Below are positions 36,106-48,384 of a DNA stretch of 64,000 bases, piece after piece (position 1 is the stretch's first letter; the number at the start of each line of letters is the position of its first letter). The notes beneath the pieces were generated by a model that saw nothing but the letters and a program-made list of their open reading frames with translations, was not told where the DNA came from and made no database searches. The stretch lies in NCBI GenBank assembly GCA_025769875.1, contig JAGFNK010000172.1, forward strand, positions 34,313 through 98,312, in the 5' to 3' direction. The stretch is from Russula earlei (lineage: Eukaryota > Basidiomycota > Agaricomycetes > Russulales > Russulaceae). Made by a program: the position numbers and the translations under genes.

Positions 36106-37461
36106 TCAGTCGTCGCCAATCTTAGGTGCTAGATAGTACCGGATATAGCCCTGACCGAATGTATACGATACCTGCGAAAGCATGACAAGTGAGACGGGAT
36201 TAGGCAAACCGCAGAAGATGCGTACTAGGAGAGGTACGTCATTTTTGAGCATGAGCTGGACGGTGTCTGAGAGTGATGCGCTCTTGGAGAAGATGACGAG
36301 GTATTTGAGGGAGAACGTGAGGTTGACGTGCTGCGTCATCTCGATGTGGACACCACCGCCGCCACCTTCGGCCATATCATCGATTGCCTTCTTTGCCTTC
36401 TTCTTTGCCTTTGGGTCACATATCGACGTTGACAAGCCGCTCACGAGTAAGGAAGAGTGAAGAACGCACGGATGACGACGCAGTGGAGCGCTTGCGTTTC
36501 TTTTTCTCGCTATCGCTCACTTCCTCCTCCCCTTCGTCTTCGGACTTGGCCTGGAACTCTGCTTGGTCATTGTCGCCGCTAACCATTTCCTCATCCTCGT
36601 CCTCTAGGCCTTCCTCCTTCTTTACCTTCTTCGCTTTCTTTGCCTTTTTTGGTTTGTCCTCCTCTTCTTTAACCTCCTCCGCTTGATCATCGTCATCCTT
36701 GCCATAATTCTCGTATCGTTCACGTGCAGCCTCGGTTTGTTTTAGCAAAATGTTCCCTTGAGCAGCTTCACCATCACTCGCAAAGCGAACCCCTTCCTTA
36801 GACACCTCGATGCGAACAGATTCACCGAGGGAGTTAAGGTCTCGGACAATACGAGCAAACTCCGATGAGAGCATCGTCACGCGAACATCGTAGTCGGTGT
36901 CGGGGATGCCAAGGGTATCGGCATCGATATCCATGAGCTTCATGTCATACTCGGCAACACGATCAGCACCTGGCATCAAGAACATTAACGGGAACTGCTA
37001 TCTAGAATGCCCAAATGAAGACGCACGATGTGCTTCGTATTTGAGACTGAGAACGTCTCCATCATCGGCTGCCTTGAGGGTGCACTTATCGTCATCCTTC
37101 GCACACTTAAGCACCTTGGTAAGGGAGCCGAGATTGACGCCAAGGGGAATTGGACGGTCGCAGCGGAAAAGTGCGAAACCGTCTGCGTGCAGTTTGACAG
37201 CGACGAGGGCGACATGGGAGTTATCCATCGCCTGCAGGTTCTGTAGGCCATAGAATCATACCTTTTGAGTTCGCAGCAGGAAAGTGCACATTTGCTCACG
37301 ATGCCGCCCTCATTACACTCAAAGTTCGCGTCCTGTACGAGTTCTTTGACCGCTGGGTCCAGTCCATATCGTCACAAGTTGGTCCAGCTGGGATTTCAGA
37401 ATTCCGTACCGTCTAGAAGACGCTTGAGAGTCGCTGCCTCGTTCAGTGTTGCTTCTAGCAT
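36106..37461 (-). CDS. PCNA sliding clamp with a long charged insertion
   Basis: Proliferating cell nuclear antigen, the homotrimeric ring that tethers DNA polymerases. Start ATG at 37459-37461 (MLEATLNEAATLKRLLD). Recognisable blocks are KELVQDANFECNEGGI, NLQAMDNSHVALV, FALFRCDRPIPLGVNL, EYDMKLMDIDAD, SSEFARIVRDL, FASDGEAAQGNI, VNLTFSLKYLVIFSKSA, and the C-terminal YIRYYLAPKIGDD. Introns lie near 37348, 37230, 36970, 36420 and 36128. Between GNILLKQTEAAR and HIEMTQHVNLTF there are about 100 extra residues, first Asp/Glu-rich, then Lys-rich runs (KKAKKAKKVKKEE, KKKRKRS). They replace the short loop near human residues 184-195. Normal length is about 260; this one is near 350. Confidence 0.95.
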
Positions 37462-37734
37462 GACTTGATGAAGCAGGTCTGTCGTGTGTTTACGATGTGA
37501 TTGTTTGATGAGCCGCGGGCGCGCATCGACGCGTTTTTTGAGTTCACGCGGAGACTGAAACGCGTGACATAACACGTCACGACGCATCGTCACAGTGTGA
37601 CCTACCGTATGATAAGATAGATATAAGATAAGATAACAAAACGTCACGTCATGTTCCCCCATCGCTTTCCTCACTATCCTTGGCCCTTCCACAGTCGATT
37701 CTCTTCATACATCCATAAACACAAACATAAGCAT

Positions 37735-39002
37735 ATGGGAAAGAATAATCGAAAGGGGCCCTCGGAGGACTGCTTGACTCTTCCAGATCACCCGAGGCAC
37801 ATGTCCGCACCAATCATTGACACACACACGCACCTGGTATCCACGTTCACGGCCTACAAGCAAAAGTATAAAGATGGGAAACACGAGACTATATACGATC
37901 TCGTAAAAGGCTTATATCGAGAGAAGAAAGTGACAGCCTTGGTCGATGTTTGGTGCGAGGCCCCAGTACGGAGGATGTGGAAAGAGATCGCAGATTCTGC
38001 CCGTCACGGCAGAGAATAGGGAGGACAAGTGGGGAGGACTGGAATACTGGTTTGTTATGGGTGCGTTCAACCCGGTGAATACGAGTAGGCTGATAGTTCA
38101 TCCCGCATTGCTACAGGTGTCCATCCGTGAGGGTCTCCACCGCAATTTTATTGAATGCCAGTGGGCCAACCTCTAATGATGTATGGGCACAGACATGAAG
38201 CCAAGCTTTATACGAGCGATATCGAGGGGGATATGTATGCGCTTCCTGCTTTTACCTCTAATAGATCCTCAATTGGCCCACCCGTTGATAGTCTCGAATC
38301 CATGATGCATCCTCGCAATGTTGGGTGGGGAGAAATTGGCCTCGATTACCACTATGACCATTCGCCACGAGACGTTCAGAGAAAGGTCTTTACGCGCCAA
38401 CTCCAGCATGCTGTGCGACTGGGAAAGCCGATTACGGTGCATACTCGAGAGGCAGACGAAGATACAGAGAGCATACTCAAGGCCGAAGTTCCAAAGGATC
38501 ACAAGGTACATCTCGCGATATGGGTTAAGTGTGATGTGCTAACTGCATGACTATTTGCCAACTGTAGATACACATCCACTGCTTCACAGATTCCCCAGAT
38601 TTTGGACAGCGCTTGTTGGACCATTTCCCGAACTTGTATATTGGCATTACTGGCACGCTCGTTTCCTTCTCATCTCCACATTCGGTTCCCTACATCCAGG
38701 CTGACGTTCTGTGTTAGGTGTCATCACATTCTCATCCAACGAAAATACATCCAATCTTATCCGCCGGATGTTCTCGCTGTCGTCCGCGCCGCGCATCATT
38801 CTCGAAACTGATGCACCCTTTATGGTCCCGGCGAATATCTATGGCTCGTTACCAACGGTCAAGGGACGGCTGCCGCTATGTCACTCCGCTATGATACCTT
38901 GGACAGCAGAAAGTCGTGGCAGCTATTGCAGGTGAAGGATGGGATGTGGATCGTGTACTAGAGCTCGGGAAGATCAACGCCTGCAGCGCGTACGGTATAT
39001 GA
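37735..39002 (+). pseudogene. TatD-family metal-dependent hydrolase with an apparent 1-nt frameshift
   Basis: A TIM-barrel hydrolase of the TatD/TATDN type, typically a Mg-dependent DNA exonuclease. The motifs are IIDTHTHL (metal ligands HxH), GVHPHEAK (spliced), GWGEIGLDYHYD, KPITVHTREADED, IHIHCFTDS, FSSNENTS and ILETDAPFM. The end is VLELGKINACSAYGI, with TGA at 39000-39002. Introns include about 38059-38116, 38125-38192, 38233-38290, and one removing 38860-38910. Near 37985-37992, DSA and VTAENREDKWGG sit in different frames across a GCCC run with no plausible intron; one extra C explains it. This is either a sequencing error or a real lesion. The start is 37735 or 37801. Confidence 0.82.
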
Positions 39003-39328
39003 CAAATTTTACTCCCTGTTGGGTTTCTTAGGAAATAGACGATGGGCACTATGGCCATTCCTTTTGGACACTTCATCAGGCTAACATGTGTATGCGCTCC
39101 GCAGAGGGCAGTAGACGATAAATGATATGAAATTGGTAGAGATGTGGATACATTGTGTAAAAACATCGATAGCGGACGGACAATATTGTGTAAGCGGACT
39201 CGGTATGCAAAGAAGTCCGGCTTGTGTGTAGTGATGCAGCAGTGCGAGAACGTACATTGAAAGATAAGGATAACACAATGTGTGTGAGGGAGTGACGGGT
39301 AAACTAAGACAAGAGCAAATATGGTGAA

Positions 39329-42300
39329 TCAGGAGGGCAAACCTGCGAGTAATCCACGAAGCTCATCCACGCACTCGCCGCACCTAGCATGCACCTCTCG
39401 CGCGTTCTCGAGCAACGGTCGGATGGTGTCTGGAGTCAAAGAAAGAACAAGACTCCGACTCTCTCCGTCTCGCAGTAGCGGGGTCGGGGGTGGCGCCGAG
39501 CGCACGGAACCCGTCTGTCCACCACGTCGTGAGGACAGCCTCCGCCGAGGGCTCTTGCTCTTAGCCACGGCACTACTTGCTGGCGCGTGTGCTTCAAGTT
39601 TCGAGCCCTGGTCATTGTCAAGCTGGGCTTCAGCCATCTCTTCAACGTTCGACAGGCGCGTCGGATGCATGTACGCCGACTGTGACGCTTTGCTGGCTTC
39701 TAACTGCGGTGAAGACAGAGAGGTTCGGGAGGGGGACGGTAGTTGGGGCGAGAGACACTTGCGAACGCGAGCCCGTGGATGACGATTCGGCCCAGAGCGA
39801 CAATGACGATTGCGATGCATTTGCGCCTAGTGCTCTTCTTCTCTGGCTCGCATGTGTGTTGTTTGGTCCTGCGTCCAGCGCACGGTCGCCGGACCATTCA
39901 CGTCCTTCACTCCCAAAGCCTGCGCTGCAGCGTCCAGATCCTCAGCCGAATCGATGTGGTCCCAATCCTCTTCATCATCCCTAGTACCATCGCGGTTGCC
40001 GAGGTCCGACCCGCTGTTATACGAGTGGAGGATGCGATGCGACGCAGTCGCGGGATTTCGCCTCGTTTCCTTCAGGTGGCGAGGGCTTTGCCTTTTGAGC
40101 AAAGCGGAAGATTGAGGCTATTGAAGGTCGGCGTGGTGATTTATATGTGAGGGAAAGGGCGGTACTAAAGGGCGAGCTCGCCCGAATAGGAGGAAGGCCG
40201 TCAGGGTTCGTGCTGTTCGTGGGCTGACATTGATTGAGCCCGTGGATAGACTGGTCATCATAGGTGGACGATGCACTCGTCGATGCAGATGAAGGGGGGC
40301 GGAACGGTGTGGATGACTGAGTGGGCTGCTGGCCGCGAGTAAGGGACCGGAGGATGTCGCGCAGCCCGCTCATCCCTATACGATTGTAGCGCCGTTTGTT
40401 TGCAGGAGATGAGTTGCGCGTGGACTCCTCGGAGGGAAGCGTAATGGTACTACTCGTCGCTTCGCCCCAACGCCAGCTTCTATTGACCATTCCATCCTCA
40501 GGAATCTGCAAACTTGCAAGCATGGTGGGGGATGAGTCGGACTTGTTGAGCATATCGCGTAGGAGCCATAATTGTCTCTGACTCAAGTCATTACGGCCCG
40601 TGGATGCGCGCCACTCCGCGGTAGGGGAAGTCACTGAAGTACCAGATAATGACATAGAGAGAGGTGGCGCAGCCTCATCTCCTGCTAAGGTTATGGCGCG
40701 CTCACGACTTCTTCGGCCGCTAATTGAGTCACCCGGATACACAAACTGCTGCGCTGAAGCTAACGCCGACGTGATTGGCTGTGACGTAGGTGCCGGTGGT
40801 CCGCCGCCGAGTTCGATGAGAAGCTCAGCGCATTCCCAGGAGATCTTGTATTTGTGGTCCAGATGGAAGAACGATGCCGCAAACTGCTTATGGGCGTCTG
40901 CGAGCTCGAGGATAGGATTCGGGCTGGTATTTGACCGCGCCCGGGAACGGGGACGAGGTAGGTTGAAGAACGTCGGAGAGGTGGGGCGGGGTGGGTCCTG
41001 GACTGGCTGCCGCCCACGCTCGAGAGCAGTTTGGGCCTGCACTGCGAGAGACTGATAGATACTATGGAGCTCTTTGAGTCCTAAAGGTCGTTTCAACCTC
41101 TGCCTTTTACAGAGACAGAATGACTCCTGTACTCACTCTCGACCTCGGCCGCAAACTCTCGGACCATTCCCAAGTCTCTCTTCAAACCGACTTGTGCCTG
41201 GCTGATCCTCGCGGGTATTTTCAGATCGCCCAGCGAATTCCTTCTTGGTACAATGCCCGTTGCCGTAGTGGTGGGAGGTGGTTGCGTAGCGCGCCCAAGT
41301 GAAGCCGCCTGAGGAGAAGTGGGACTCTTGGTGAGCGACGGTCTTGGGGTGAGGATCGGCGGCGAGGTTATCGATCTGGCATCCACTGAGGGCTGGAGCA
41401 GCGCTTCAATTCCGGCGGCGAGTGAACTTGAGGTGGAAATGATGGAGCGGTCTGATGCTATTGATTTCCGAGGTTCAGATTCTTGGCCTCGCGGAGGTGA
41501 TGGAGGTTGAAGTTCGATCGGAGGAAGTAACTGGGAAGAGACACCAGGTATCATGGCCATTATCGGTGGCGGAATTTGCGGGATCGAAGGCACTTGAGTC
41601 TCGTCGGCATCAGCAATTGTTGCGGCACTCTTGGTGCGTTTGTGTTTTTTTCCTGATACAAGGGATATACGACGCACGCCACTCATAAACCCACGGTGAC
41701 CCTCTTTCTCCATTTGTTTAGCTTCCCATTCACGACTGACGTCCTCTATGCCCGCCTGGGACGTGGAACGAGAGATTGATCGCGTGCCATATGAGGCATG
41801 GCGCAGGACAGGTGGCGGTACGGCTACAGGAACTTGCATCGACTTTGGGCGACGTGGACGGCGCGGAGACGAAGGCGGAGAGCCATCTGTCGAAGTAGAT
41901 CCAGTGTCATGTGAATGTTCGCCTAGAATACCGCCTCGAAACCTTCCCTTCTTGGTTGGGGAATCGATAGCGGTAAAGGCCCTGAGATGCCTGAAGCTCC
42001 GCTCGTGCTTGAGCTCGAGAATAGGCCCTGATGGGGAACCTGGCGTGGGGTCAGGCGTTTCCGAAGATCGAAAAAACCAATTTGGGTTCCGGGATGGAGA
42101 TTGAGCCTGAAAGGCTGTGGCGCGGGGCGTCGCGTCCCTCTCGGCTTGTGTACCCTCAGCAACATCACTGGGGCCAGGGCTCGTAAATCTCTTGCGGACC
42201 GCCCACTTCTTGACAGAACCAAGACGTGACAAAATAGAGGACCTTGAAGAACTTGAAGTTTCTGAAGGAGGAAGATCGACAGGTGCAGGGATCGGAGAAG

Positions 42301-43155
42301 ATGGCGAGAGTGAGGGGGCAATATCCCGTTGTCTGTCAAGTAGTTCGAATACACCACTATCAGGCGGACGAGACTTTTTTCGTAAGCGCCTGCGTCCTTT
42401 ATGTGCAGGTGGACTCGGGGGTAGCATAGTGAGGGCAGAGGCGCTCCCGCCACGTAAAGGGAGATGCGCAAGAGAGGAATATGCGACAGAGTCGCGTCCT
42501 GAAGGGATGGAAAAAACGGAATGTGAGGGAGAGCCGGGTAAAGTTTCAATGAGTGTTCCCAATGGGAGAGGGGGCGGGAGTGCGGGATGTGGAGGAGATG
42601 GCTTGCAGAGTGGGCTTTTGCGAGGACGGGCTGTGACGGTCTTGTCCTCCAGGTCGGCGAAGTCGATGCCATCTTCATCGTCAGATGATGAATCCCACGC
42701 GTGATCCTTCTTCGAGGACACAAATTTATTTCCATCCAAATCGTCATCCCAATTCTCTGGTTCGGGTATTTCTGGGAGCTTGGGTGGTTTGTGATGAGGG
42801 GCGAGAAGGCGGGTGGCGAGCGGGCGAGTTGGTCTTGTCTACGAAGTCATCATCCCAGTTTCTCGGTCTGGGAGACGGCATGCTTCTGAGGGGTGGCGGG
42901 ACCAGGTTCAGCCCACTCTTGTAGTCGCATGGAGGGCATTTGGCCATTGGGCTGAGAAAGGGAGGACATGGAATGATGTGGTTCTGGACGTGAGTCTTGA
43001 GAAGTCGACATTGACCAGCGCGGGTCTTCCAATTCTGGCTTTTGTATGTTGGGGAGGTCCTTCGCTCGCTGGAAGACAAAATCTTGGTCCCAAATTTCTG
43101 ACGGGGCTGTTTGTAAAAGTGACAAAATGAGAACACGGCGCGTGATGAACGGCAC
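39329..43155 (-). CDS. Large disordered conserved fungal protein with WDxD motifs
   Basis: No function is assigned. Read right to left it has spaced acidic-aromatic motifs (IWDQDFVFQ, NWDDDFVDK, NWDDDLDGNKF), DGIDFADLEDKTVTARPRK, about 500 Ser/Pro/Arg-rich residues with RRRLRKKSRP and VKKWAVRKR, then PRRNSLGDLKIPARISQAQ and VGLKRDLGMVREFAAEVE. An intron at about 41076-41130 leads to LKELHSIYQ, HKYKISWECAELLIELGGG, RERAITLAGDE and DLSQRQLWLLRDML. The tail carries DWDHIDSAEDLD and LTPDTIRPLLENAREVH. Similar unnamed proteins exist in Agaricomycetes. The WDD motifs recall Byr4/Bfa1-type GAP subunits, but I would not assign that. The N-terminal exons and the joins near 40000 and 39650 are unresolved. 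Stop at 39329. Confidence 0.75.
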
Positions 43156-44232
43156 GAAGGTTCACACACCTGTGAGAGTTGTAACCGGCATATCATAGAT
43201 GGGCACGGATGTCGCGTCGCAAAGACGTTAGAAAGGCAATACAGTCGATATCGTATGGAGAGGGATGGATCGAGTAGTGAACCTCGAAACGTTACGTTAT
43301 CGGGCCATCCGCTCCCTGCACGCGCTTGACCGCGGCCGTGTCCGTGACCGCGAGCGCACGGATCAGACAGCTTTTGCTCACGAAGCGCATGCCAGTGCAC
43401 GCCTGCCGCAATATATAGTTATCGGTAACAAGTACAGCCACGCAGCGAGGTGGGTCCTGCGTTTGCCGTCTTACGGGTTGAGATATCCGAATGTGTCGTG
43501 TCGAGCTCGACTGAGCGGCGCTGCGGTCCGTATAACGTCTCCAGTGTGCACTCATACAACAGGCAGGGCATACCAGCGGTGGCACCACAATTTCAGTGCG
43601 TAAGGGGATCGAATTTCAGACGTTAGGGCCATCTACTCAGGCTGGAGCGGAACAAGCAGGTGCATGGGCAGGCACCTCAAGCGCTCAGCCATCGCATCGC
43701 GGGACCTGTCCAAGTGCTATGATACTTATACGTAGGACCCGTGTCCTCCGCTTAGCCAGAATCACTGTAAGAGCACTCGCGAGACGAAAAAATAATAATT
43801 AGAAAGCCTCGTGGTCACTCTCGTCGCTTGCATTGACATGTTCACAGCGGTGCGAAGTATTACATCGACCGGGTCCATCGGATGAAACATGTCCAAGCAG
43901 TGGCTAACCAAGAAGTATAGCGAGTGTCGTCGCCCCATCGCAGTGTCCGCGCGTGAGAAAGACGGGCACGCGCGACGCCTGCCCTGCCCTGCCCGGCTAA
44001 CGCGGCCTCGCTCTCTGCGACTTGGCGCCGTTGATCACCTCGCGAATCTCGAACGCGTCCTTCTTTATCTCTCGCCAGCAGTACGCAACTCTACAAGAGG
44101 ATCGGGTTCAACCCTCCGTTATAGTTGTGTATGCGAGTCCGTTTCGCTCCCAGGTGGTGTGATTTACCAAACGTCGATTCGGAGTGCAGTGTTACTTACA
44201 CTTCGTGCTTTCTCCAGCTCAAGTGGAGCAAA
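43156..44232. other. Intergenic region between divergent genes
   Basis: It separates the reverse WDxD gene from the forward Zn2Cys6 gene and presumably holds both promoters and 5' UTRs, with possible 5' exons of the former (a frame is open leftward from 43400). It is GC-rich and CpG-rich. The short ORFs on both strands have no recognisable content. Confidence 0.45.
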
Positions 44233-47090
44233 ATGAACCCCCACGTCGGTGACCCTCCTTCGGACCTTCCGTTTTTTCATTACATGACTGAACGAGAACG
44301 TATCAACCGTTACTCAGCTATAAAACGCACTACCGTCTTAGCATCACTCCCGGGACGATGTCCATACCGCGCCAGATCCTCCCCGAAGAACTCCAAAAAG
44401 CTCGAGCTTGGGTGGCTTGAGTTCCACTCCCCCGAACCTCCAGACCCTCAAGTTGCTCGTCCGGGCGATGTCTGGATCCAAATCCCTCTCAACTTTGACC
44501 CGACAGCAGGTACCCCAGACCCATCCGTCTGTCGTCTCTTTGTGTGCTATAGCGCGGAGGGTCGCCAATGGACTGAATGGGAAGGCGATGAACGCGTCCA
44601 TTCCAATGTTCCTCCCGTTGGCATCCACCCTCTTGTCTCACCTGCCTTGTGGGATGGCACCACAAAGCGCGACGCACAATTTTACCTCGCGTTTACCGGC
44701 AGTGAATTTACTTGGGTCAATGGTGTGCGCCTTGCAATAATTGCTGGCCAATGGCGCCTTGGAAGGTTACCTGGTGATTGGATGAAGCGGCTCATTACTA
44801 AACACAGCATAGATGGTATTCCATTCCTTCAACCGACCGCAGCAATCGCAGCATGGGCAGAGCGGAAGACACTCACCGCATCAGGTGTTCTGAAAAGGAA
44901 GGATAGGAAGCGCGTATCTAACGAGCCTACACCTGAGCTGCCTAGCACGAAACGTTGGAAGTCAGGAAACGAGACATCAAGCGTCGGAGGCCCTCAGGGC
45001 TGGCATCCTGTGTCTGCACCCCCTGCACCCCCGCATCACGAGGCAGGAACTATGGCTTACCCTTATTCCTTTGTTTCTTGGCCACATTGGACGGTCATGC
45101 AATCCTCTTTTCCTCGACAATCTACCCCTCCTTCATCCGATGTATCCGATGGCCCCATGGACACGCCAGCAACACCTCCGCCTCCAAATTTTATGCTTCG
45201 TCCCGCCACCTTTACTCTCCCACTATCACCTGGCAATGAGAGCTTGCCTTCGGATGATCCCCCCCCTACCCCTCCTTCACCGGTTCCACAACTACAACGC
45301 CCATCTACCGAGGGTAGACCACCCCCCGCCATGTATCCCCATGTGAGCTTCACCCCGACCCTTTCCCCCCCACGATATGGGGAGCGGGCTCGCAAGCGAG
45401 TTCTACGTTCCTCCCCCTTACCCATTCCCACTCAGGGCACTCAGGTAGCCGTAGCGGGGTCATCGGCCTCCGGCCAGGATTCACCGTCTGCGTCAGCACA
45501 TTCAACCGTGGACGCTTCCACTTGTGCGGTGTCGACCTACGTATCGACCCCTCCTACCACAGAAGGACGGCGCGCGCCTGCGGGGGCCATCGAAGCACCT
45601 CCAGGTGTGCGTGGGAAATATGCCAAGGCTGGTGCCATGCAACGTGGATGGTCACTCTATGTCGGGGCATGTTCCTTGCTCTGTTATCTTTGTGCCCCTA
45701 GGTGATGCTAATATGCATATAGGATACAGAACTCCTCATGCGTTTTCCTTGCGACAAGTGCAAACGGGCTGGCGCTATTTGCTCCGGTCTGGACGGCGAG
45801 CGATGTGGGCGTTGCCGTGCCATCCGAAAACCGTGTTCACACAACACACAGCCTCGACCATCCATATCCAAATCGCATCCCTCAGGCTCAAAAATCGTGC
45901 CGCCTGCGTTGGTTTCTACTGTTGAGCAAGGGTCAGTGGCATCGAATGCCATGGAGAAGGATGGTATGCCGAGCAGGCGACAAGCAGGTGGACTGGTAGT
46001 CGGTGAGAAAATCAAATTGAAGCTAAAGCTTGGCAATATCTTCGGAACGCCGCCTGGTGGTGGTACGTCCCTCCGTTGACATAGTCTAATTGGCCGGACG
46101 GAAGCAACTGAGTCATTGAGTCTTTCAGCCGCCCCCCCGCTCGAATCAGGTAGAGCTCAGGATGACTCTCCTGCTGAATCTCAGGATGAACGCGATAATA
46201 CTGTGGAGGAACTCATGCATTCCGACGAGGGAAAAAATGGGACAGCTTCCAAGAATGCGCAAGAGGGATCCGTGGCCCCTGCGACGCTTAGCTCTCAGGA
46301 GCCTGCCGCTGTCTTCATCCCTCAGGCTGCGATACCTGATCGCATTTTTACTCTTCACGATCGCGGCGGACAGACTGGTCCACATGGCAATGCTCACGCG
46401 AATACTTCCATTGCATCGGTGGATGAGATCGCAGATGCATGCACGTCATCAGGTGCCCCAACGATGGCCGTTGAATCTTTAGACTGTGAAGGTGCAACTA
46501 TTGAACCTGGCACACAACGTATGGCAGGTTCTGGAGAACCAAATGATCTGTTGAATATTCGTTCAACTGGTCCTTCAGAGATATTTTGTCACGTTGGTCC
46601 CGTGGGACGATGCGACCCTGCATCTCAAACAAAGCTTTATGACTTTCTAGAGACAGAGATCACTGACGACACTGGGGACATTGTCGATGACCCAATCCCA
46701 GATCCTGTTGGCGACCCTGCTCCGAACTGCAGCCAGGAAGTGTGCACGTGTGCCGCAGACGGTGCTGCAGTGGGAGGAGGATCGTCTAGTGCAATGCCAG
46801 CCATTGTACGTGGAGTTTCTCCAAATGTGGATCTGCGAATGGGTCATTCGCAGAAAGGTTCCTCCTTTCCCCCTGCCCTTGTCTCGCCTTCCCACGAATC
46901 AATGCATATCTCTCCACGGCAAGTGGTTGATGATGGATCACCATCATCACCAGAGGAGCAGATGTCTGTGGATGACCAGATCGTACGTTTCATGGAGATA
47001 GCGCTGAATGGTATGGCGCAAGTGCAGGATGGTCTTCGCGGTGTGTTTGCAATACAGAAACGTCGGCGTGTGGTGCAGAAAAAAAGATGA
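44233..47090 (+). CDS. Protein with an internal Zn(II)2Cys6 DNA-binding cluster
   Basis: Probable fungal transcription regulator of 888 residues in three exons: 44233-45604, 45730-46062 and 46129-47090. Both introns give clean phase-1 joins (cca g/aa and ggt g/cc). The first 230 residues are a globular, Trp-rich region (PGDVWIQIPLNFDP, GRQWTEWEGDE, WRLGRLPGDWMKRLI), followed by basic KRKDRKRVSNE and a Pro-rich linker. The cluster CDKCKRAGAICSGLDGERC plus GRCRAIRKPC fits C-x2-C-x6-C-x7-C-x2-C-x6-C and starts near residue 465. A Ser/acidic tail ends in a short helix (IVRFMEIALNGMAQVQ) and RRRVVQKKR. ATG 44233 is chosen over in-frame 44125, which precedes a likely acceptor. Confidence 0.85.
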
Positions 47091-47938
47091 CAGCAGGAGA
47101 TAAGTAAGGAGGTGTTGGGATCAGGGCATGATTTACACCCATGGTTTGAGGACGTTTTCCGACTTGACAGGTCATTTTACCCCTCGTTTTATGCTCCGTA
47201 TCGTAGTCGGTCGAAGAGTTGTGTAACTACGGTGCTTCTAAGGCAGTCCTACCAGGGATTTATTCGTACTGGTGTGGACCTATCGTATATATCTAATTTA
47301 ATGCGGGAACGCTTCCTGTCGACTTATGACTAAAATTCAGTCCTCGTACAATCTGGACTGGACATGTTGCACCCGCATCAGATGGGGGTATGAGGAAACC
47401 AGCCCCGGACAGCCTGCCTAAAGAAGAGGATGAGGACAACCTCTAGATCACAGGGCATAAGCAATGATCATGAATCTCAGCCTCAGCTCAGCAAAAACTG
47501 TCACTACTAGAAGTGACTAGAAATACTATATTAGGTCATTTCTAGTACACTCTAGTCTGTTCTATGTGTTTCTAGTAGGATATAGTTTTCCTGAGGCTGT
47601 TGCACAGCATAGAATGCAGCTAACAGGCAGAGCAACCTACCTGTTGAGTACTCACTGCTGGGCTAATACTACAGCCTGCAGGCCGGGGCAGTTGGTGGAA
47701 GCAAGATAGATGTGCTGGAAATTGAGGGTGATGAACCTGATAAGCAGTAGCTTGGTATAGAGGACAAGCCAAAGGGGAATGAGGACAGGGACCTGGAGAA
47801 GCAAGGAGAAGGCTAGGGTTTGCTTAACCTTGCAGTTGCACCAAAGTACAAGGGGGTGGGCAGAGGAACTGTAATGTGCAGTCACAAAGGAGTACACAGG
47901 GAAACAAGGGAAGCCTTTAAACTCCACTGTCTTGAAGG
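47091..47938. other. 3' flank of the Zn2Cys6 gene grading into CpG-poor repeat DNA
   Basis: 47091-47335 is probably 3' UTR. From about 47340 CpG becomes rare and the sequence changes character, with repeated CTAGT motifs near 47505-47575 (ACTAGAAGTGACTAGAAATAC). No gene is seen. Bases 47934-47938 (GAAGG) are the left TSD of copia-C. Confidence 0.5.
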
Positions 47939-48372
47939 TGTTGAGATAAAGAGTAGCCGAAGCGTTTGACGCATCGGCCCAAACTGTCCGGGCGGCCCAC
48001 AGGCCCGGACCACATAAGCGTTTCAGCTCAATTGATGAAACGCGTACGATAACAAAATTGATAGTATGATCTAAGACAATCGGTAGCTAGCACATAGCGA
48101 TCGTGAAAACAATTTGATAGTTACTAGACAAAATAATTAGGGACGCTCTCAGATACTTAAGAGCGTCGTACATACAGTAGATACTTCAGTTTCTTCTCAC
48201 AGAAACTGAAGTAAGTACTTACTATCTCACGATCTTATCAGTAGCTGATTACGCGTTGTAGTATCATTTTATTAGGTAAATATGACACAAGTAGTTTCTT
48301 CTCACAGAAACTGAATATCATTTTATTAGATCTATTACGATCTAATCTACTTTATCACTGCGCGATTCAACA
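47939..48372 (+). repeat. Copia-C 5' LTR (434 bp)
   Basis: TGTTGAGATAAAG to GCGATTCAACA. It contains a hairpin (48185-48211), direct repeat TATCATTTTATTAG (48262-48275), a second copy of the hairpin (48293-48315) and the same direct repeat (48316-48329). Confidence 0.95.
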
Positions 48373-48384
48373 GGTTATGGGCCC
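48373..48384 (+). other. Copia-C primer binding site (half-tRNA type)
   Basis: GGTTATGGGCCC directly follows the LTR. Its complement GGGCCCATAACC matches the anticodon region of eukaryotic initiator tRNA-Met, and Drosophila copia uses the same internal-tRNA site, from memory of that element. Confidence 0.75.

Noticed and set aside
41923..42747. Long reverse ORF overlapping the WDxD gene in another frame, and long forward ORFs 42117-42704 and 40600-41055
   Set aside because: Shadows of a Ser/Pro/Arg-rich, GC-rich coding region; the chosen frame alone contains motifs and valid splice joins.
39329..43155. Naming this gene as the Byr4/Bfa1 GAP subunit
   Set aside because: WDDD motifs are suggestive, but the rest does not match what I know of Byr4.
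44125..44232. Upstream in-frame ATG of the Zn2Cys6 gene
   Set aside because: The segment reads poorly as protein and ends in a pyrimidine-rich CTCCAG just before ATG 44233, more like 5' UTR or intron.
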